From Mycobacterium sp. (lineage in GTDB: Bacteria; Actinomycetota; Actinomycetes; Mycobacteriales; Mycobacteriaceae): 37,876 nucleotides of DNA. Below the pieces are notes generated by a model that searched no databases, had not been told where the DNA came from, and saw nothing but the letters and a program-made list of their open reading frames with translations. Both the position numbers and the translations under genes were made by a program. How positions within the stretch are numbered: the first letter of the stretch is position 1; each line of letters opens with the position of its first letter. Location: NCBI GenBank assembly GCA_003165155.1, contig PLSK01000199.1, positions 9,832 through 47,707 of the forward strand. The letters run 5' to 3'. Of this stretch, positions 11,401-19,797 are shown piece after piece.

Positions 11401-12194
11401 TGCGTCACCGGCACGGTGAATCGGCCGCGCCCCCAGTGCCCCTGTTACCCACCAAGGTGGACCACGAAGCCCTCTTAGCAAGAGCCGGTGACGAGATCTG
11501 CCCGCACATTCTGCTCGGTCTCGAGGAGCGCCGGCTGCAGCCGGTAGCGGTAGATTTCGGACATCACTCACACCTGCTGGTGTTCGGAGACAAAGAGTGC
11601 GGAAAGACTGCCACGCTACGGATCCTGTGCCGCGAGATCATCCGGACTAAGACCGCAGCGCAAGCCCAACTGCTGATCGTCGACTTTCGGCGCGCCCTGC
11701 TCGGCGTGGTCGAGTCGGAACGTCTAGGTGGCTACGCCATGTCGCCGCCCGCACTGGCTGAGTTGCTGCCGAATCTGCTCGATCTGCTGCGCCGGCGGAT
11801 GCCCCCGCCAGATGCCAGCCAGGCACAGTTGCGAGCCAGGTCTTGGTGGTCCGGGCCAGATATCTATCTTGTGGTGGACGACTACGACCTGGTCGCCACG
11901 CCGCCGAGTAATCCGCTGACAGCCCTGCTCGAATACCTTCCGTATGCAAGGGATCTGGGACTGCATTTGACGGTGGCACGGCGCAGCGCGGGCGCAGAGC
12001 GCGCCCTGTTCGAACCGCTGCTCGCGGGTTTGCGTGACCTTGGCTGCATGGGTCTGATGATGAGTGGGCGTCCCGACGACCGGGCGCTCCTTGGTACGGG
12101 CCGTCCGGGGCCGCTGCCACCCGGTCGTGGCATTCTCGTCTCTCCTAGCGGTGACGAGCAACTGGTTCAGGTCGGCTGGAGCTCACCCCTATGA
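8415..12194 (+). CDS. eccC4: ESX-4 type VII secretion FtsK/SpoIIIE ATPase EccC4
   Basis: EccC4 is the motor ATPase that recognises and drives export of ESX-4 substrates. The 1259-residue protein has two N-terminal membrane helices (about 30-80) and three tandem P-loop domains. Walker A motifs are GATGSGKS (438-445), GAPQSGKS (769-776) and GDKECGKT (1058-1065). Walker B-like strands are LFVIVDEF in the first domain, FLVVDGW in the second and IYLVVDDYD in the third. The first domain carries the acidic Walker B residues (VDEF), whereas the second has VDGW, consistent with the usual view that domain 1 does most ATP turnover. The ATG at 8415 is chosen over one at 8400 because gggagggg lies five bases upstream of it. 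The next gene overlaps by ATGA. Confidence 0.96.
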   Translation: MTQGFVPLRRRLGAASAITDIAVAAPPELPPPASRGLLQRALPVVLSAGTAALMAVVFFSRSAVAQNPTFLAFPVMMLISVVLTAAARRGPQRGRAIEANRFDYFEYLADLRARVSETAAVQRLSLVWDYPDPETLWTLIGGPRMWERRPSDPDFCRVRVGVGTLALATRLVAPETPPGERSDPVTAAALRGFIDTHCTIADAPITVPLHGTAVVTVDGDSSQLRGLIRAIVCQLAVLHAPDQLLIVGVISDRSRTHWDWLKWLPHNRHPTASDAVGPARMVYQSLAEAQRALLGARPAQVVVIVDAEERTTADAVGGVTILAAEPGGDGQVLTIRYRGESQVLARPDRMDPIDALTCARRLARYQVAGDGVGDRSGWPSLLGIGDVARFEPITLWRKQDRQDRLRVPIGTTVDGSPLHLDIKEAAENGMGPHGLCVGATGSGKSELLRTVALGMMARNSPEVLNLLLVDFKGGATFLDLARAPHVAAVITNLADEAPLVARMRDALAGEMNRRQQLLRTAGQVSVSTYQRARRAGVQLAALPTLFVIVDEFSELLSQHPDFADMFVAIGRLGRSLGMHLLLASQRLDEGRLRGLEAHLSYRLCLKTLSASESRTVLGTLDAYGLPNTPGAGLLRSGVGELIGFQTAFVSGPLREGKRVGETMEAAPPSVRPFTTQASGPVTRAVGGSAEWTVLQAVLDRVAGHGPPAHPVWLAPLGATPAVDTLLSDAGSASADLAVPIGIVDCPFDQRRMPLMVDLSGAAGNVAIVGAPQSGKSTALRTLITALAATHDPGQVQFYCLDFGGGALSSVGGLPHVGAVAGRAERQLARRIIAELESVVQRREAIFRQRGVDSIARYRQLRREQGAVSHTDPFGDVFLVVDGWASLRRDFEALEEAVAAIAVHGLSFGLHVVLSASRWAELRPSLKDQIGSRIELRLGDPGESEIDRKRAHQVPRDRPGRGLSRDGLHMLIALPRLDGVESTTGLAEAVVRVGDMLRHRHGESAAPPVPLLPTKVDHEALLARAGDEICPHILLGLEERRLQPVAVDFGHHSHLLVFGDKECGKTATLRILCREIIRTKTAAQAQLLIVDFRRALLGVVESERLGGYAMSPPALAELLPNLLDLLRRRMPPPDASQAQLRARSWWSGPDIYLVVDDYDLVATPPSNPLTALLEYLPYARDLGLHLTVARRSAGAERALFEPLLAGLRDLGCMGLMMSGRPDDRALLGTGRPGPLPPGRGILVSPSGDEQLVQVGWSSPL

Positions 12195-13468
12195 GCTGCA
12201 CCACGCACCGCGCAATCGTTGAGGTAGGTCCGGGAACGATCCGTCGATTATGTTGTGGCATAGGCGTGGGCGCCGATGATGAGATGGCCGAGCGCTATTC
12301 GTCTGCGCTGGGCGCGATAGACGATCATGTGGCGCTGGTCGACGGGCGGCCGGTCACGGTCGCGTCGTTATGGCACAACGCGCTGCGCTCACTGGACTGC
12401 GGGAGCCCCGACGCGACGAAAGCGATGATCATCGTGCACCCATCGTGGTGGCCGGCGTCGCGTGTCGGTGTGGTCACCGCCGCCGCGAATGGCGCCGTGA
12501 TGCAACCGCGCTCGTGGTTGCTCCGTCAGGCATCCACCGCCTCGGAAGCGACGGTGGTTGTAGAGATCGCCGAGAAGATGGTGTCGATCGCGGGTGACTC
12601 GAAAGGACAGAGACTTGTTGCGGTTCCACGCACGACGGGGCTGCGACCCCTTGCCGAGGAGGTCGCCGCTGTTGTCGCTCGGATACGACAGTGGCCGACT
12701 TCGGTCGTGCTGATCGACGCGCCGAGCGCGGTCGCGGGGGCCTCCGCGGTCGCGACGTTGATCGCCGCGGCGGTCCGGGATGCCGACAACGGACACACGG
12801 CCCTGGTGGTCGATGACGCGCGGTTGGCGCAGCTGGCCCACGCGGTCCGGTTGCCCGAGGACGAACTCACCCAGCCCGCCGCAGCGGCCGGGGGTGTTGG
12901 GTCGCGGGCGTGGAAGCTTTCGGGGGTTGCGGCCGCCGGGGTTGTCCTGGCCGTGGCGGCGCCGGCTGTAGCTGCGGTCGGCCGCAACGGCGCGCCGGCC
13001 ACCGAGGCAGTGCATACGACTTTTCTGGTCGAGGGGCGGGTAGCGCTGACGGTTCCCGCGAACTGGTCCGCACAGCGCGTGATCGGCGGGCCTGGCTCGG
13101 CGCGGGTACAGGTCACATCGCCGTCGGATCCTGAAGTCGCGTTGCATGTCACACAATCAGCGGTTCCCGACACGACACAGGAGAAGCACGAGGCTCGCGA
13201 GGCTCTTCAAGGCACCGCCGAGCGGTTGAGACGGGCCATCGACACGGAGCCGGCTGGTGTGTTTGTCGACTTCAACCCGTCTGCAGTCAGCGTCGGTCGC
13301 TCCGCGGTGACGTACCGCGAAGTGCGTGCCGGGCACCAGGTCCGATGGACGGTAATGCTCGATGGAGCGGTCCAGATCAGCATCGGATGCCAGAGCAGGC
13401 CCGGCAGTGAGGACGCTGTTCGCGAGGTGTGCGAGCAGGCGGTGCGGTCCGCGCACGCCTTCGGATGA
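12191..13468 (+). CDS. Type VII secretion-associated protein, Rv3446c family
   Basis: A 425-residue protein of the ESX-4-specific family known from H37Rv Rv3446c; its biochemical role is not established. The N-terminal half (1-240) resembles an actin-like/ATPase-like fold in pattern ([11 protein letters not shown] at 11-20, [14 protein letters not shown] near 122-135) but I do not claim activity. One hydrophobic helix (about 243-263) follows, then a domain of about 150 residues beginning [17 protein letters not shown], probably outside the membrane. It overlaps eccC4 by four bases (ATGA), so the two are coupled, and esxU lies 100 bases downstream. Placement between motor ATPase and cargo suggests an assembly or targeting role. 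Confidence 0.9.
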   Translation: MSCTTHRAIVEVGPGTIRRLCCGIGVGADDEMAERYSSALGAIDDHVALVDGRPVTVASLWHNALRSLDCGSPDATKAMIIVHPSWWPASRVGVVTAAANGAVMQPRSWLLRQASTASEATVVVEIAEKMVSIAGDSKGQRLVAVPRTTGLRPLAEEVAAVVARIRQWPTSVVLIDAPSAVAGASAVATLIAAAVRDADNGHTALVVDDARLAQLAHAVRLPEDELTQPAAAAGGVGSRAWKLSGVAAAGVVLAVAAPAVAAVGRNGAPATEAVHTTFLVEGRVALTVPANWSAQRVIGGPGSARVQVTSPSDPEVALHVTQSAVPDTTQEKHEAREALQGTAERLRRAIDTEPAGVFVDFNPSAVSVGRSAVTYREVRAGHQVRWTVMLDGAVQISIGCQSRPGSEDAVREVCEQAVRSAHAFG

Positions 13469-13537
13469 GCCGGACGCAAACCCGAATGCCGCGTGGAACC
13501 AAATCACGGTTGGCGTAGTCGTAATTGGTATCAGCCG

Positions 13538-13568
13538 CGGAAGGAGAACTCTCACGGAAGGAGAGGAG
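13538..13568 (+). promoter_or_regulatory. Duplicated ribosome-binding sequence before esxU
   Basis: The ten bases cggaaggaga occur twice, at 13538-13547 and 13555-13564, 17 bases apart. The second copy continues into gaggag directly before the esxU ATG. The first copy has no start codon at a useful distance. Confidence 0.5.
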
Positions 13569-13895
13569 ATGCGCACACCGGCGGGTGCCAACTCACTGCA
13601 CACCGACTTTGACCTGATGCGTTCGGTTGCGAACACAACGGACAGCCGAAACGACGAAATCCGGGCAATGCTGCACGCATTCATCGGCCAAATGAGCAGC
13701 GTGCCGCGGTCGGTGTGGGGTGGGCCTGCCGCCGCCCGTTTTAAGGATGTGGTGGATCGCTGGAACGCCGAGTCGATGCGGCTCTATCAGGTCCTGCACA
13801 CGATCGCCGAAACCATCCGGCACAACGAGGCCGTGCTGCAGGAGGCCGGCCACAACCACGCCGACCACATCGCCGCCGCCGGCGGAGACCTTTGA
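13569..13895 (+). CDS. esxU: ESX-4 secreted WXG100 protein EsxU
   Basis: A 108-residue WXG100-type helical-hairpin protein, the EsxB/EsxA-like partner of EsxT and presumed ESX-4 cargo. The turn motif is Trp50-Gly51-Gly52 in [11 protein letters not shown], between two amphipathic helices. The sequence closely matches H37Rv EsxU ([22 protein letters not shown]). The ATG is preceded by an unusually strong purine-rich site (ggaaggagaggag). Upstream frame extension into the Rv3446c-like gene is not needed. esxT follows with its start 16 bases after this stop, so the two are made together in the usual bicistronic arrangement. Confidence 0.95.
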   Translation: MRTPAGANSLHTDFDLMRSVANTTDSRNDEIRAMLHAFIGQMSSVPRSVWGGPAAARFKDVVDRWNAESMRLYQVLHTIAETIRHNEAVLQEAGHNHADHIAAAGGDL

Positions 13896-13911
13896 TTGAG
13901 AGGGATTGCTT

Positions 13912-14208
13912 GTGGACCCAGTGCTGTCCTACAACTTTGGCGAAATCGAATATTCGGTGCGTCAGGAGATCCAGACCACGTCGGCCCGTTTCAACACCGC
14001 GCTCGACGAACTGAAAGCGCAGATCGCCCCGTTGCAGCAGCTCTGGACTCGTGAGGCGGCGGCTGCCTACCAAGAGGAGCAGTTCAGGTGGCACCAGGCG
14101 GCCACGGCGCTCAACCAGATCCTTGTCGACCTGGGGAACGCGGTACGCGACGGCGCCGACGAGGTGGCCAACGCCGACCGCCGGGCAGCCGGCGCCTGGG
14201 CGAGGTAG
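13912..14208 (+). CDS. esxT: ESX-4 secreted WXG100-like protein EsxT
   Basis: A 98-residue ESX helical-hairpin protein, partner of EsxU. Sequence features such as DPVLSYNF, IAPLQQLWTREAAAAY and DRRAAGAWAR match H37Rv EsxT. The turn has WTR (Trp45) instead of the canonical WXG; I believe the H37Rv protein has the same change. The start is set at the GTG at 13912 because gagaggga lies six bases upstream. A TTG at 13906 would abut that site and is less likely, though it would give exactly the 100 residues of the H37Rv protein. The gene ends the ESX-4 plus-strand operon and is followed 15 bases later by a strong hairpin. Confidence 0.95.
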   Translation: MDPVLSYNFGEIEYSVRQEIQTTSARFNTALDELKAQIAPLQQLWTREAAAAYQEEQFRWHQAATALNQILVDLGNAVRDGADEVANADRRAAGAWAR

Positions 14209-14223
14209 CGGCACTCACAGACC

Positions 14224-14264
14224 CTGTGCGGTCCCGACGGAGGAGAGCCGTCGGGACCGCACAG
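14224..14264 (+). terminator. Perfect 17-bp hairpin after esxT
   Basis: ctgtgcggtcccgacgg (14224-14240) and ccgtcgggaccgcacag (14248-14264) are exact reverse complements around the seven-base loop aggagag. The stem is very GC-rich, without a T-run afterwards, as is common for mycobacterial termination hairpins. It lies 15 bases after the esxT stop and ends the ESX-4 operon. Confidence 0.8.
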
Positions 14265-14907
14265 ATTACGGTTCACGATTAATCCGACGCCCACGGCTAT
14301 ATCAACGCAGCAACCTGATTTGGACGAGCTTCAGGGCGACGAAATAGGTTCGTTGGCGCCCCATAGGCTCCGAGTAAGTGCGCGAGGTTGGCTTTGATGC
14401 TTAATTAGGCCCGGCTAACCGACGGCTAACCGCGATCTTTCGCGTGGGTGTGTCGGCTCCGGTCGAATGCTGCGTTCCCCAGGTCGAAAAGTAAGCAGGT
14501 GTGCTTACGCGGTGATGTGCGACTGACGTTCATCGGTTACGCGGCCGGGGTTGTGCCCGGTTCCACTTCACAGGGCTTTCCGTTCGTAGTGGCGGGTGGT
14601 GGCGATTTTGCGTCAGCTGTCCGGCGCGCCGTACACGCGCGTTCTCGCCTGAGGCATCCCCGCGACGCGCGCATTATGGGTGAGTCAACGCGGAGTCGAT
14701 CTCGTCAATCCGCCGCGCCGTAAACTATCGAAAAAAATGGTCGTTCCCGGACCGGTGCGTCAATGCAAGCTCTTGATCAGAACGAACTGGACGTCAGATT
14801 TCTTCGGAGAGGGTCGTCCAACTAGGCCGCAGCGACGCGGCTCATCCACAAGTTCTGATCGTCGGTTGGAGGCGGCTGTGTTGATTCAACGTTCTAAAGG
14901 AGTCGAA
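14265..14907. other. Intergenic stretch with no recognised gene
   Basis: About 640 bases of visibly lower GC than the flanking genes. Short open frames exist (for example 14448-14723 on the plus strand) but have neither a good ribosome binding site nor a recognisable product. The last 20 bases before 14908 hold the ribosome binding site of the next gene. It may be the remnant of a decayed gene or an upstream regulatory region. Confidence 0.5.
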
Positions 14908-15231
14908 ATGAAATTCAAGACTACTCGCCTTGGCGTTGCGATATTGGGTTGTGCTGCGGCGCTTGTTTTTTCCACGATGGTTGCCAGCGCTGATCCGCCT
15001 GACCCGCACAAGCCGGACATGACGAAGGGTTACTGCCCGGGTGGTCGATGGGGGTGGGGCGAGTTGGCCGTGTGCGACGGCGAGAAGTACCCCGACGGGT
15101 CGTTTTGGCACCAGTGGATGAAAACTTGGGCAACCGGCCCCCAGTTCTACTACGACTGCGTCGGCGGCGACGAACCTCTTCCGGGCCCGCCACCTCCCAA
15201 TGGCTGCGACGGCGCGATTCCTGCATCCTGA
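14908..15231 (+). CDS. Small secreted Cys-containing mycobacterial protein
   Basis: A 107-residue exported protein of unknown function. Residues 1-28 are a classical signal peptide with a basic start, a hydrophobic core (LGVAILGCAAALVF) and cleavage predicted after ASA. The mature part of about 79 residues has four Cys (about 43, 56, 84, 100) in YCPGGRWGWG, AVCDGEKYPDGSFWHQW, YYDCVGGDEP and NGCDGAIP, suggesting two disulfides. Small secreted proteins of this style with CPGG/CDG motifs are common in mycobacteria, but I cannot name a function. The ATG at 14908 has a clear site (aaaggag) seven bases upstream; starts further upstream in the frame lack one and would bury the signal peptide. It stands alone between esxT and rplM. 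Confidence 0.85.
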   Translation: MKFKTTRLGVAILGCAAALVFSTMVASADPPDPHKPDMTKGYCPGGRWGWGELAVCDGEKYPDGSFWHQWMKTWATGPQFYYDCVGGDEPLPGPPPPNGCDGAIPAS

Positions 15232-15372
15232 CCGCGGCGGGCCTGGCCTACCTGCTGCCACTGCGCCGTTCGCTTGCGCATTGACCGTCGTTCGACGCGC
15301 GCCTTGGCGATTTGGTCGTGGCCACGCTGCGTACCCGGGCGAGCTTGTCAACCGGCAGGCAATGCAGCCATT

Positions 15373-15402
15373 TTGACCTGCGGGGATGCGGGTCGGTATG
15401 CT
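15373..15402 (+). promoter_or_regulatory. Putative primary-sigma promoter of rplM-rpsI
   Basis: TTGACC (15373-15378) and TATGCT (15397-15402) are 18 bases apart, a very good match to a housekeeping promoter. It would give an rplM leader of about 120 bases. Confidence 0.7.
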
Positions 15403-15410
15403 GCACCGTT

Positions 15411-15425
15411 GGCGTACGGTACGCC
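15411..15425 (+). promoter_or_regulatory. Hairpin in the rplM leader
   Basis: ggcgta (15411-15416) and tacgcc (15420-15425) pair around cgg, close to the predicted transcription start. It could be a 5'-end stabilising stem or part of an r-protein binding leader. The rest of 15232-15531 shows no gene. Confidence 0.35.
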
Positions 15426-15531
15426 GGGTCCTCGGGTCAATGTCGGTCGCCGAGATCTACCCCACCGTGCACGCCTGACCGGCACCCGGGTCGCACCGGG
15501 ATACACCCGAGAGAAAGTAAAGGTAAGCGCT

Positions 15532-15975
15532 GTGCCTACATATGCGCCCAAGGCTGGTGACACCACGAGGTCGTGGTACGTCATCGACGCCACGGACGTT
15601 GTGCTTGGCCGCCTCGCCGTCGCGGCAGCCACCCTGCTGCGGGGCAAGCACAAGCCGACGTTCGCACCCAATGTCGATGGCGGGGACTTCGTCATCGTCA
15701 TCAACGCCGAGAAGGTCGCCCTCAGCGGCAACAAACTGCAGAGCAAGCTGAATTACCGCCACTCGGGGTTTCCCGGCGGCCTGAGCTCGCGCACCACCGG
15801 CGAGCTGCTGCAAAAGCACCCCGACCGCGTGGTCGAAAAAGCGATCATCGGCATGCTGCCGCACAACAAGCTCACCCGTCAGATTCAGCGCAAGCTGCAC
15901 GTCTACGCCGGCCCAGAGCATCCGCACATCGCGCAGCAGCCGGTTCCGTTCGAGATCAAGCAGGTGGCCCAGTGA
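15532..15975 (+). CDS. rplM: 50S ribosomal protein L13
   Basis: The 147-residue L13, an early-assembling large-subunit protein. The start is the GTG at 15532, giving [20 protein letters not shown], the same N-terminus and length as M. tuberculosis L13; the frame stays open far upstream but that part has no ribosomal character. Recognisable stretches are [29 protein letters not shown] and [15 protein letters not shown]. The site aaagtaaaggtaa precedes the start. The stop overlaps the rpsI GTG by four bases (GTGA), coupling the two genes. Confidence 0.97.
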   Translation: MPTYAPKAGDTTRSWYVIDATDVVLGRLAVAAATLLRGKHKPTFAPNVDGGDFVIVINAEKVALSGNKLQSKLNYRHSGFPGGLSSRTTGELLQKHPDRVVEKAIIGMLPHNKLTRQIQRKLHVYAGPEHPHIAQQPVPFEIKQVAQ

Positions 15976-16499
15976 CCGAAATCAGTGAGGCAACGACCGA
16001 GGCAACCGCCGAGGCAGCGCCCGAGGCCCCTACCGAGGCAACGACCGAGGTAGAAGGCGTGGACACCCCGGCCGAGGCGCCGGCGGCCAAGCCCGTCGAG
16101 GCGTACGTGTTCGACAAGCCCATCCAGACCGTCGGCCGCCGCAAGGAGGCCGTGGTGCGGGTGCGCATGGTGCCGGGCACCGGCAAGTTCCAGCTCAACG
16201 GCCGCAGCCTGGAGGACTACTTCCCGAACAAAGTGCACCAGCAGCTCATCAAGGCTCCGCTGGTCACCGTCGAGCGGGCAGAAAACTTCGACATCTTCGC
16301 GTTGCTGCACGGTGGCGGCCCGTCGGGTCAGGCCGGCGCGCTGCGCCTTGGCATCGCCCGGGCATTGATCGTGGCCTTCCCGGATGACCGGCCGCCACTG
16401 AAGAAGGCAGGCTTCCTCACCCGCGATCCGCGTGCCACCGAGCGCAAGAAGTACGGCCTAAAGAAGGCTCGTAAGGCGCCGCAGTACAGCAAGCGCTGA
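15972..16499 (+). CDS. rpsI: 30S ribosomal protein S9 with extended N-terminus
   Basis: S9 contacts the P-site tRNA through its C-terminal tail. The core (about residues 47-175) starts at [19 protein letters not shown], and the essential basic tail ends [12 protein letters not shown]. The first roughly 46 residues are an Ala/Thr/Glu-rich low-complexity extension with repeats such as [20 protein letters not shown]. The protein has 175 residues against 151 in H37Rv as I recall it, so the extension is longer by about 24. The GTG start overlaps the rplM stop. Confidence 0.97.
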   Translation: MTEISEATTEATAEAAPEAPTEATTEVEGVDTPAEAPAAKPVEAYVFDKPIQTVGRRKEAVVRVRMVPGTGKFQLNGRSLEDYFPNKVHQQLIKAPLVTVERAENFDIFALLHGGGPSGQAGALRLGIARALIVAFPDDRPPLKKAGFLTRDPRATERKKYGLKKARKAPQYSKR

Positions 16500-16531
16500 T
16501 CGGCGGCCTTTTTCTGGCTGCGAGCTGGGAT

Positions 16532-16551
16532 CCTCCCGCGCAAGCGGGAGG
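16532..16551 (+). terminator. GCAA-loop hairpin after rpsI
   Basis: cctcccgc (16532-16539) pairs exactly with gcgggagg (16544-16551) around the stable tetraloop gcaa. It lies 32 bases after the rpsI stop, without a T-run, and probably terminates the rplM-rpsI transcript. Confidence 0.6.
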
Positions 16552-16628
16552 TCATCCACCCGGTAACGGGGGAGCATCGTTGTGCCTCGCGTTCGGCGTG
16601 TCGCCGCGCAAAAGCGCCTGGTAGCGGT

Positions 16629-16651
16629 CACAAAGGTATGTGCGCTTTGTG
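16629..16651 (+). promoter_or_regulatory. Inverted repeat upstream of glmM
   Basis: cacaaag (16629-16635) and ctttgtg (16645-16651) are exact inverted copies around nine bases, about 30 bases before the glmM start. It could be an operator or a leader stem; nothing in the sequence decides. Confidence 0.35.
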
Positions 16652-16682
16652 CACTCACCGTCACTGTGAGAGGTTTGTCCGC

Positions 16683-18029
16683 ATGGGTCGACTATTCGGC
16701 ACCGACGGTGTTCGGGGCGTCGCCAATCGTGAGTTGACCGCTGAGCTGGCGCTGGCGCTGGGCGCGGCGGCAGCGCGGCGCCTCGCGAGGTCGGGTGAAC
16801 CGGGTAGGCATGTCGCTGTGGTCGGTCGCGATCCGCGGGCCAGCGGCGAGATGTTGGAGGCTGCGGTGATCGCCGGCCTGACCAGCCAGGGTATCGACGC
16901 GCTGCGGGTCGGAGTGCTTCCCACCCCCGCGGTGGCGTACCTGACCGGCGCCTACGACGCCGACTTCGGGGTGATGATCTCGGCGTCACACAACCCGATG
17001 CCAGACAACGGCATCAAGATCTTCGGTCCCGGTGGCTACAAGCTGGACGACGACACCGAGGATCGGATCGAAGAACTGGTCCTCGATGTCTCCCGCGAAC
17101 CCGGTTTGCGCCCGGTCGGCGCCGGGATTGGCCGCGTCATCGACGCCGAGGATGCGGCCGAACGCTACCTGCGCCACGTCGGCAAGGCCAGCACCCTGCG
17201 GCTCGACGCGTTGACCGTTGTGGTGGACTGCGCCCACGGCGCGGCGTCGTCGGCGGCACCGCGCGCCTACCGCGCGGCCGGTGCCCGGGTCATCGAGATC
17301 AACGCCGACCCCAGCGGGCTCAACATCAATGACAGCTGCGGATCGACGCACCTGGATTCGCTGCGATCAGCGGTGCTTGCCCACCGCGCGGACCTCGGCC
17401 TGGCGCACGACGGCGATGCCGACCGGTGCCTGGCCCTTGATGCCAACGGCGAACTTGTCGACGGCGACGCCATCCTGGTCGTGCTCGCGCTGGCGATGCG
17501 GGAAGCCGGCGAACTGGCTTCCGACACACTGGTGACCACCGTGATGAGCAACCTCGGACTACACCTGGCTATGCGCTCCGCCGGTATCACGGTCCGGACG
17601 ACCGGCGTGGGTGATCGCTACGTCCTCGAGGAGTTGAAGACCGGTCAATATAGCCTCGGCGGCGAGCAATCCGGCCATATCGTGATGCCCGCGCTGGGTT
17701 CCACCGGCGACGGCATCGTCACGGGGTTGCGACTGATGACGCGGATGGCGCAGACCGGCTCGTCACTGGCCGTCCTCGCCTCGGCGATGCAGACGTTGCC
17801 GCAGGTGCTGATCAACGTCGACGTTGCTGACAAGGCAAGTGCCGCCGCGGACCCGGCGGTGCAGGCCGCGGTCGAGCAGGCCGGGGCCGAATTGGGTGAC
17901 ACCGGTCGAATCCTGTTGCGCCCCTCGGGAACTGAACCGATGATTCGGGTCATGGTGGAAGCGGCCGACGAAGAGGTCGCGCAGCGCGTGGCTGCTCGAG
18001 TTGCCGCCGCGGTGAGCGCTCAGCGCTGA
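16683..18029 (+). CDS. glmM: Phosphoglucosamine mutase
   Basis: GlmM interconverts glucosamine-6-phosphate and glucosamine-1-phosphate on the way to UDP-GlcNAc for peptidoglycan and the arabinogalactan linker. The 448-residue product has the phosphorylated Ser102 in SASHNP, the metal-binding loop DGDADR (near residues 243-248), the sugar-binding GGEQSGH and the phosphate-binding [12 protein letters not shown] near the C-terminus. The ATG at 16683 gives [12 protein letters not shown], the family N-terminus, and the length of the H37Rv protein; in-frame codons upstream are not supported. It follows rpsI by 183 bases containing a terminator and an inverted repeat. With glmS in the same window, both glucosamine phosphate steps are encoded here. 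Confidence 0.97.
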   Translation: MGRLFGTDGVRGVANRELTAELALALGAAAARRLARSGEPGRHVAVVGRDPRASGEMLEAAVIAGLTSQGIDALRVGVLPTPAVAYLTGAYDADFGVMISASHNPMPDNGIKIFGPGGYKLDDDTEDRIEELVLDVSREPGLRPVGAGIGRVIDAEDAAERYLRHVGKASTLRLDALTVVVDCAHGAASSAAPRAYRAAGARVIEINADPSGLNINDSCGSTHLDSLRSAVLAHRADLGLAHDGDADRCLALDANGELVDGDAILVVLALAMREAGELASDTLVTTVMSNLGLHLAMRSAGITVRTTGVGDRYVLEELKTGQYSLGGEQSGHIVMPALGSTGDGIVTGLRLMTRMAQTGSSLAVLASAMQTLPQVLINVDVADKASAAADPAVQAAVEQAGAELGDTGRILLRPSGTEPMIRVMVEAADEEVAQRVAARVAAAVSAQR

Positions 18030-18072
18030 TCCGTGCCGGAACCGCGAGGCGGTGCCGGGCGTCAGATCAGGC

Positions 18073-18396
18073 ATGAAATCCGTTAGTCGAGAACGCACTT
18101 TTGCCCCCACCGGGGTCGACGTCGCGGCGGTGTACGCGGTCGCCGACCAATTAACCGTCGCCGCCGAAATGATCGACGACGCCGTAGCCGACCACCTGAC
18201 CTGGCTGGCCTTCAGTGGGTCCCGCGCCGGCCGAGCGTATGCCGCGCACGGTGATACGTTGCGTTCCGCATTGGAGCGGCTGGCGGCGGAATTGAAGCGC
18301 TGGTCACGGGCAACTGCCGAGATCGGTGCCGCGCTGCGGGCCGGAGCCGACCGCTACGCCGAAGCTGACCTGTATGCCGCGGCCCGGATCGCCTGA
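18073..18396 (+). CDS. EspC-like putative type VII secretion substrate (Rv3440c-like)
   Basis: A 107-residue all-helical protein corresponding by position to H37Rv Rv3440c. Two long helices (about 15-46 and 54-92) flank a turn at FSGSRAGRAY, and the C-terminus carries Tyr95-Ala-Glu-Ala-Asp99, a match to the YxxxD/E export motif of type VII substrates. The pattern resembles the EspC family, small partners encoded just ahead of a larger WXG-like protein. The next gene begins two bases after this stop, so the two are almost certainly one unit. The start is uncertain (ATG at 18073 or GTG at 18052); neither has a strong ribosome binding site. The function is not established. Confidence 0.85.
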   Translation: MKSVSRERTFAPTGVDVAAVYAVADQLTVAAEMIDDAVADHLTWLAFSGSRAGRAYAAHGDTLRSALERLAAELKRWSRATAEIGAALRAGADRYAEADLYAAARIA

Positions 18397-18398
18397 TC

Positions 18399-19760
18399 GT
18401 GGCCGACCGGCTAGATGTCGCCCAACGCTTGGATGAGGGCCGGCGTGCGGTCGAGCACACGCAACGCTACGTGCGCGCCTGCCGGGCGCTCGGCTATGAA
18501 CATCCCGACCTGACATCGCACCCCTCCCAGATCATCGACTGGTACGGCACCGAGGACGGCCTGGACCTTCGCGCGCTGGACAGCGACTGTGCACAGCTGC
18601 GGGCAGCCGGCGCCGCGGCCACCGAAGCGCTGGCGATACAGCAGGCCCAACTCGCCGGGCTAGCAGCAGCATGGACGGGACCCGGCGCGGATTCCGCGTT
18701 TCGGTTTCTAGAGCGTCATTGCGACGCCGCAAGCATGGTGGCCAACGAACTGCGCGCGGCCGCCCAGCGGTGCGAGTCGCTGCGCGACAACCTTTGGTAT
18801 CTACTCGACGCGAAGGTTTCGACGGCCATCGCGATCGACGATCGCAGCGCGGCGCAGCGGTCGGCGTGGCTGGCCGCCGCCGATACGGTCACGATCGGCG
18901 TGGGGGACCGGCCGACGGCCGAGGACATGGTCCACCGACAGATAACGCCATACGTGGACAACGACATTCGCAGCGATTGGCTCGATTCGATGCGCTCGAC
19001 GCTGGCCGGGGTGGCGACGTCCTACGACATGGTGACCGATCGGATGGCCGCAACTCCGGCAGTGCAGTTCGAGTTTCCCGGTGATCTCGGACCCGGCTTG
19101 GATACGCTGCCGCCAGCCGCGACGGCCGCACCCGTGGCGGTGGCGCCGGTCGCGCCTGCGGCCGCGTTTTCCAGCCTTCCGCCAGACCCCGTGCCGGCTA
19201 AGAACGCATCGGCCCCTCCACCGCCGCAGTTACCTCTCACTCCGCCGGCACCGGAGGTGGGAACCGCGCCCGGCGATACATCAGCGATGCCGACCGCCGC
19301 CGGGGATCTCGGCGGCCTTGGTGGGCTGGCCAGCCGGATCGTCGATGCGATGGGCGGTTTGCTGGGGTCGGCGGCCAACCCGCTCGGCGATTCGTCGACA
19401 TTGGACGATTCACCGGGCACGAAGAACCCTTTCGGCGAGGACGCCTTCAACGACGACCGCAACGATGACGACGATGAACACGACGATGGCGAAGACCACG
19501 ATGATGACGACAAGCCGGATGACAAGGTTGACGATCCCGACCAGCCCGAGGCGGCCGCGCCCGACGACGCAGCCGCACCTCTAAACCCGCCGCCTGCTGA
19601 CGGGCAGCCGCCGACCGCGCCGCTTATCGAACAGCAGCCGCCTGCGCAGCCGCCAAGCGGCGGATCTGTGCCTCAGGTGAACGGGTCGGCGCCCCAGCCG
19701 CCCGAGGGATCGACGCCGTGCGAAATCGCCGCGGACGCGCTTCCGCAAGCGGGGCAATGA
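18399..19760 (+). CDS. WXG-like, Pro- and Asp-rich putative type VII substrate (Rv3439c-like)
   Basis: A 453-residue protein matching H37Rv Rv3439c in position and general composition. The N-terminal half (1-225) is helical, with a WXG-like turn at Trp92-Thr-Gly94 (AAWTGPGADSAFRFL) in the style of large ESX substrates. Residues about 235-300 are Pro/Ala-rich, and a strongly acidic run of Asp, Glu and His occupies about 350-390. The end is again Pro/Gln-rich. There is no signal peptide and no convincing membrane helix, consistent with export by a type VII system rather than Sec. The GTG start is fixed by the two-base gap after the upstream gene. The acidic segment could bind metal or calcium, but that is only inference. 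Confidence 0.85.
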   Translation: MADRLDVAQRLDEGRRAVEHTQRYVRACRALGYEHPDLTSHPSQIIDWYGTEDGLDLRALDSDCAQLRAAGAAATEALAIQQAQLAGLAAAWTGPGADSAFRFLERHCDAASMVANELRAAAQRCESLRDNLWYLLDAKVSTAIAIDDRSAAQRSAWLAAADTVTIGVGDRPTAEDMVHRQITPYVDNDIRSDWLDSMRSTLAGVATSYDMVTDRMAATPAVQFEFPGDLGPGLDTLPPAATAAPVAVAPVAPAAAFSSLPPDPVPAKNASAPPPPQLPLTPPAPEVGTAPGDTSAMPTAAGDLGGLGGLASRIVDAMGGLLGSAANPLGDSSTLDDSPGTKNPFGEDAFNDDRNDDDDEHDDGEDHDDDDKPDDKVDDPDQPEAAAPDDAAAPLNPPPADGQPPTAPLIEQQPPAQPPSGGSVPQVNGSAPQPPEGSTPCEIAADALPQAGQ

Positions 19761-19797
19761 CAGATCAGGCGGACCGGATGAGTGCTAGAACCGCTAT

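Noticed and set aside
14448..14723. 91-codon open frame after the ESX-4 hairpin
   Set aside because: No ribosome binding site and no recognisable sequence; composition looks random.
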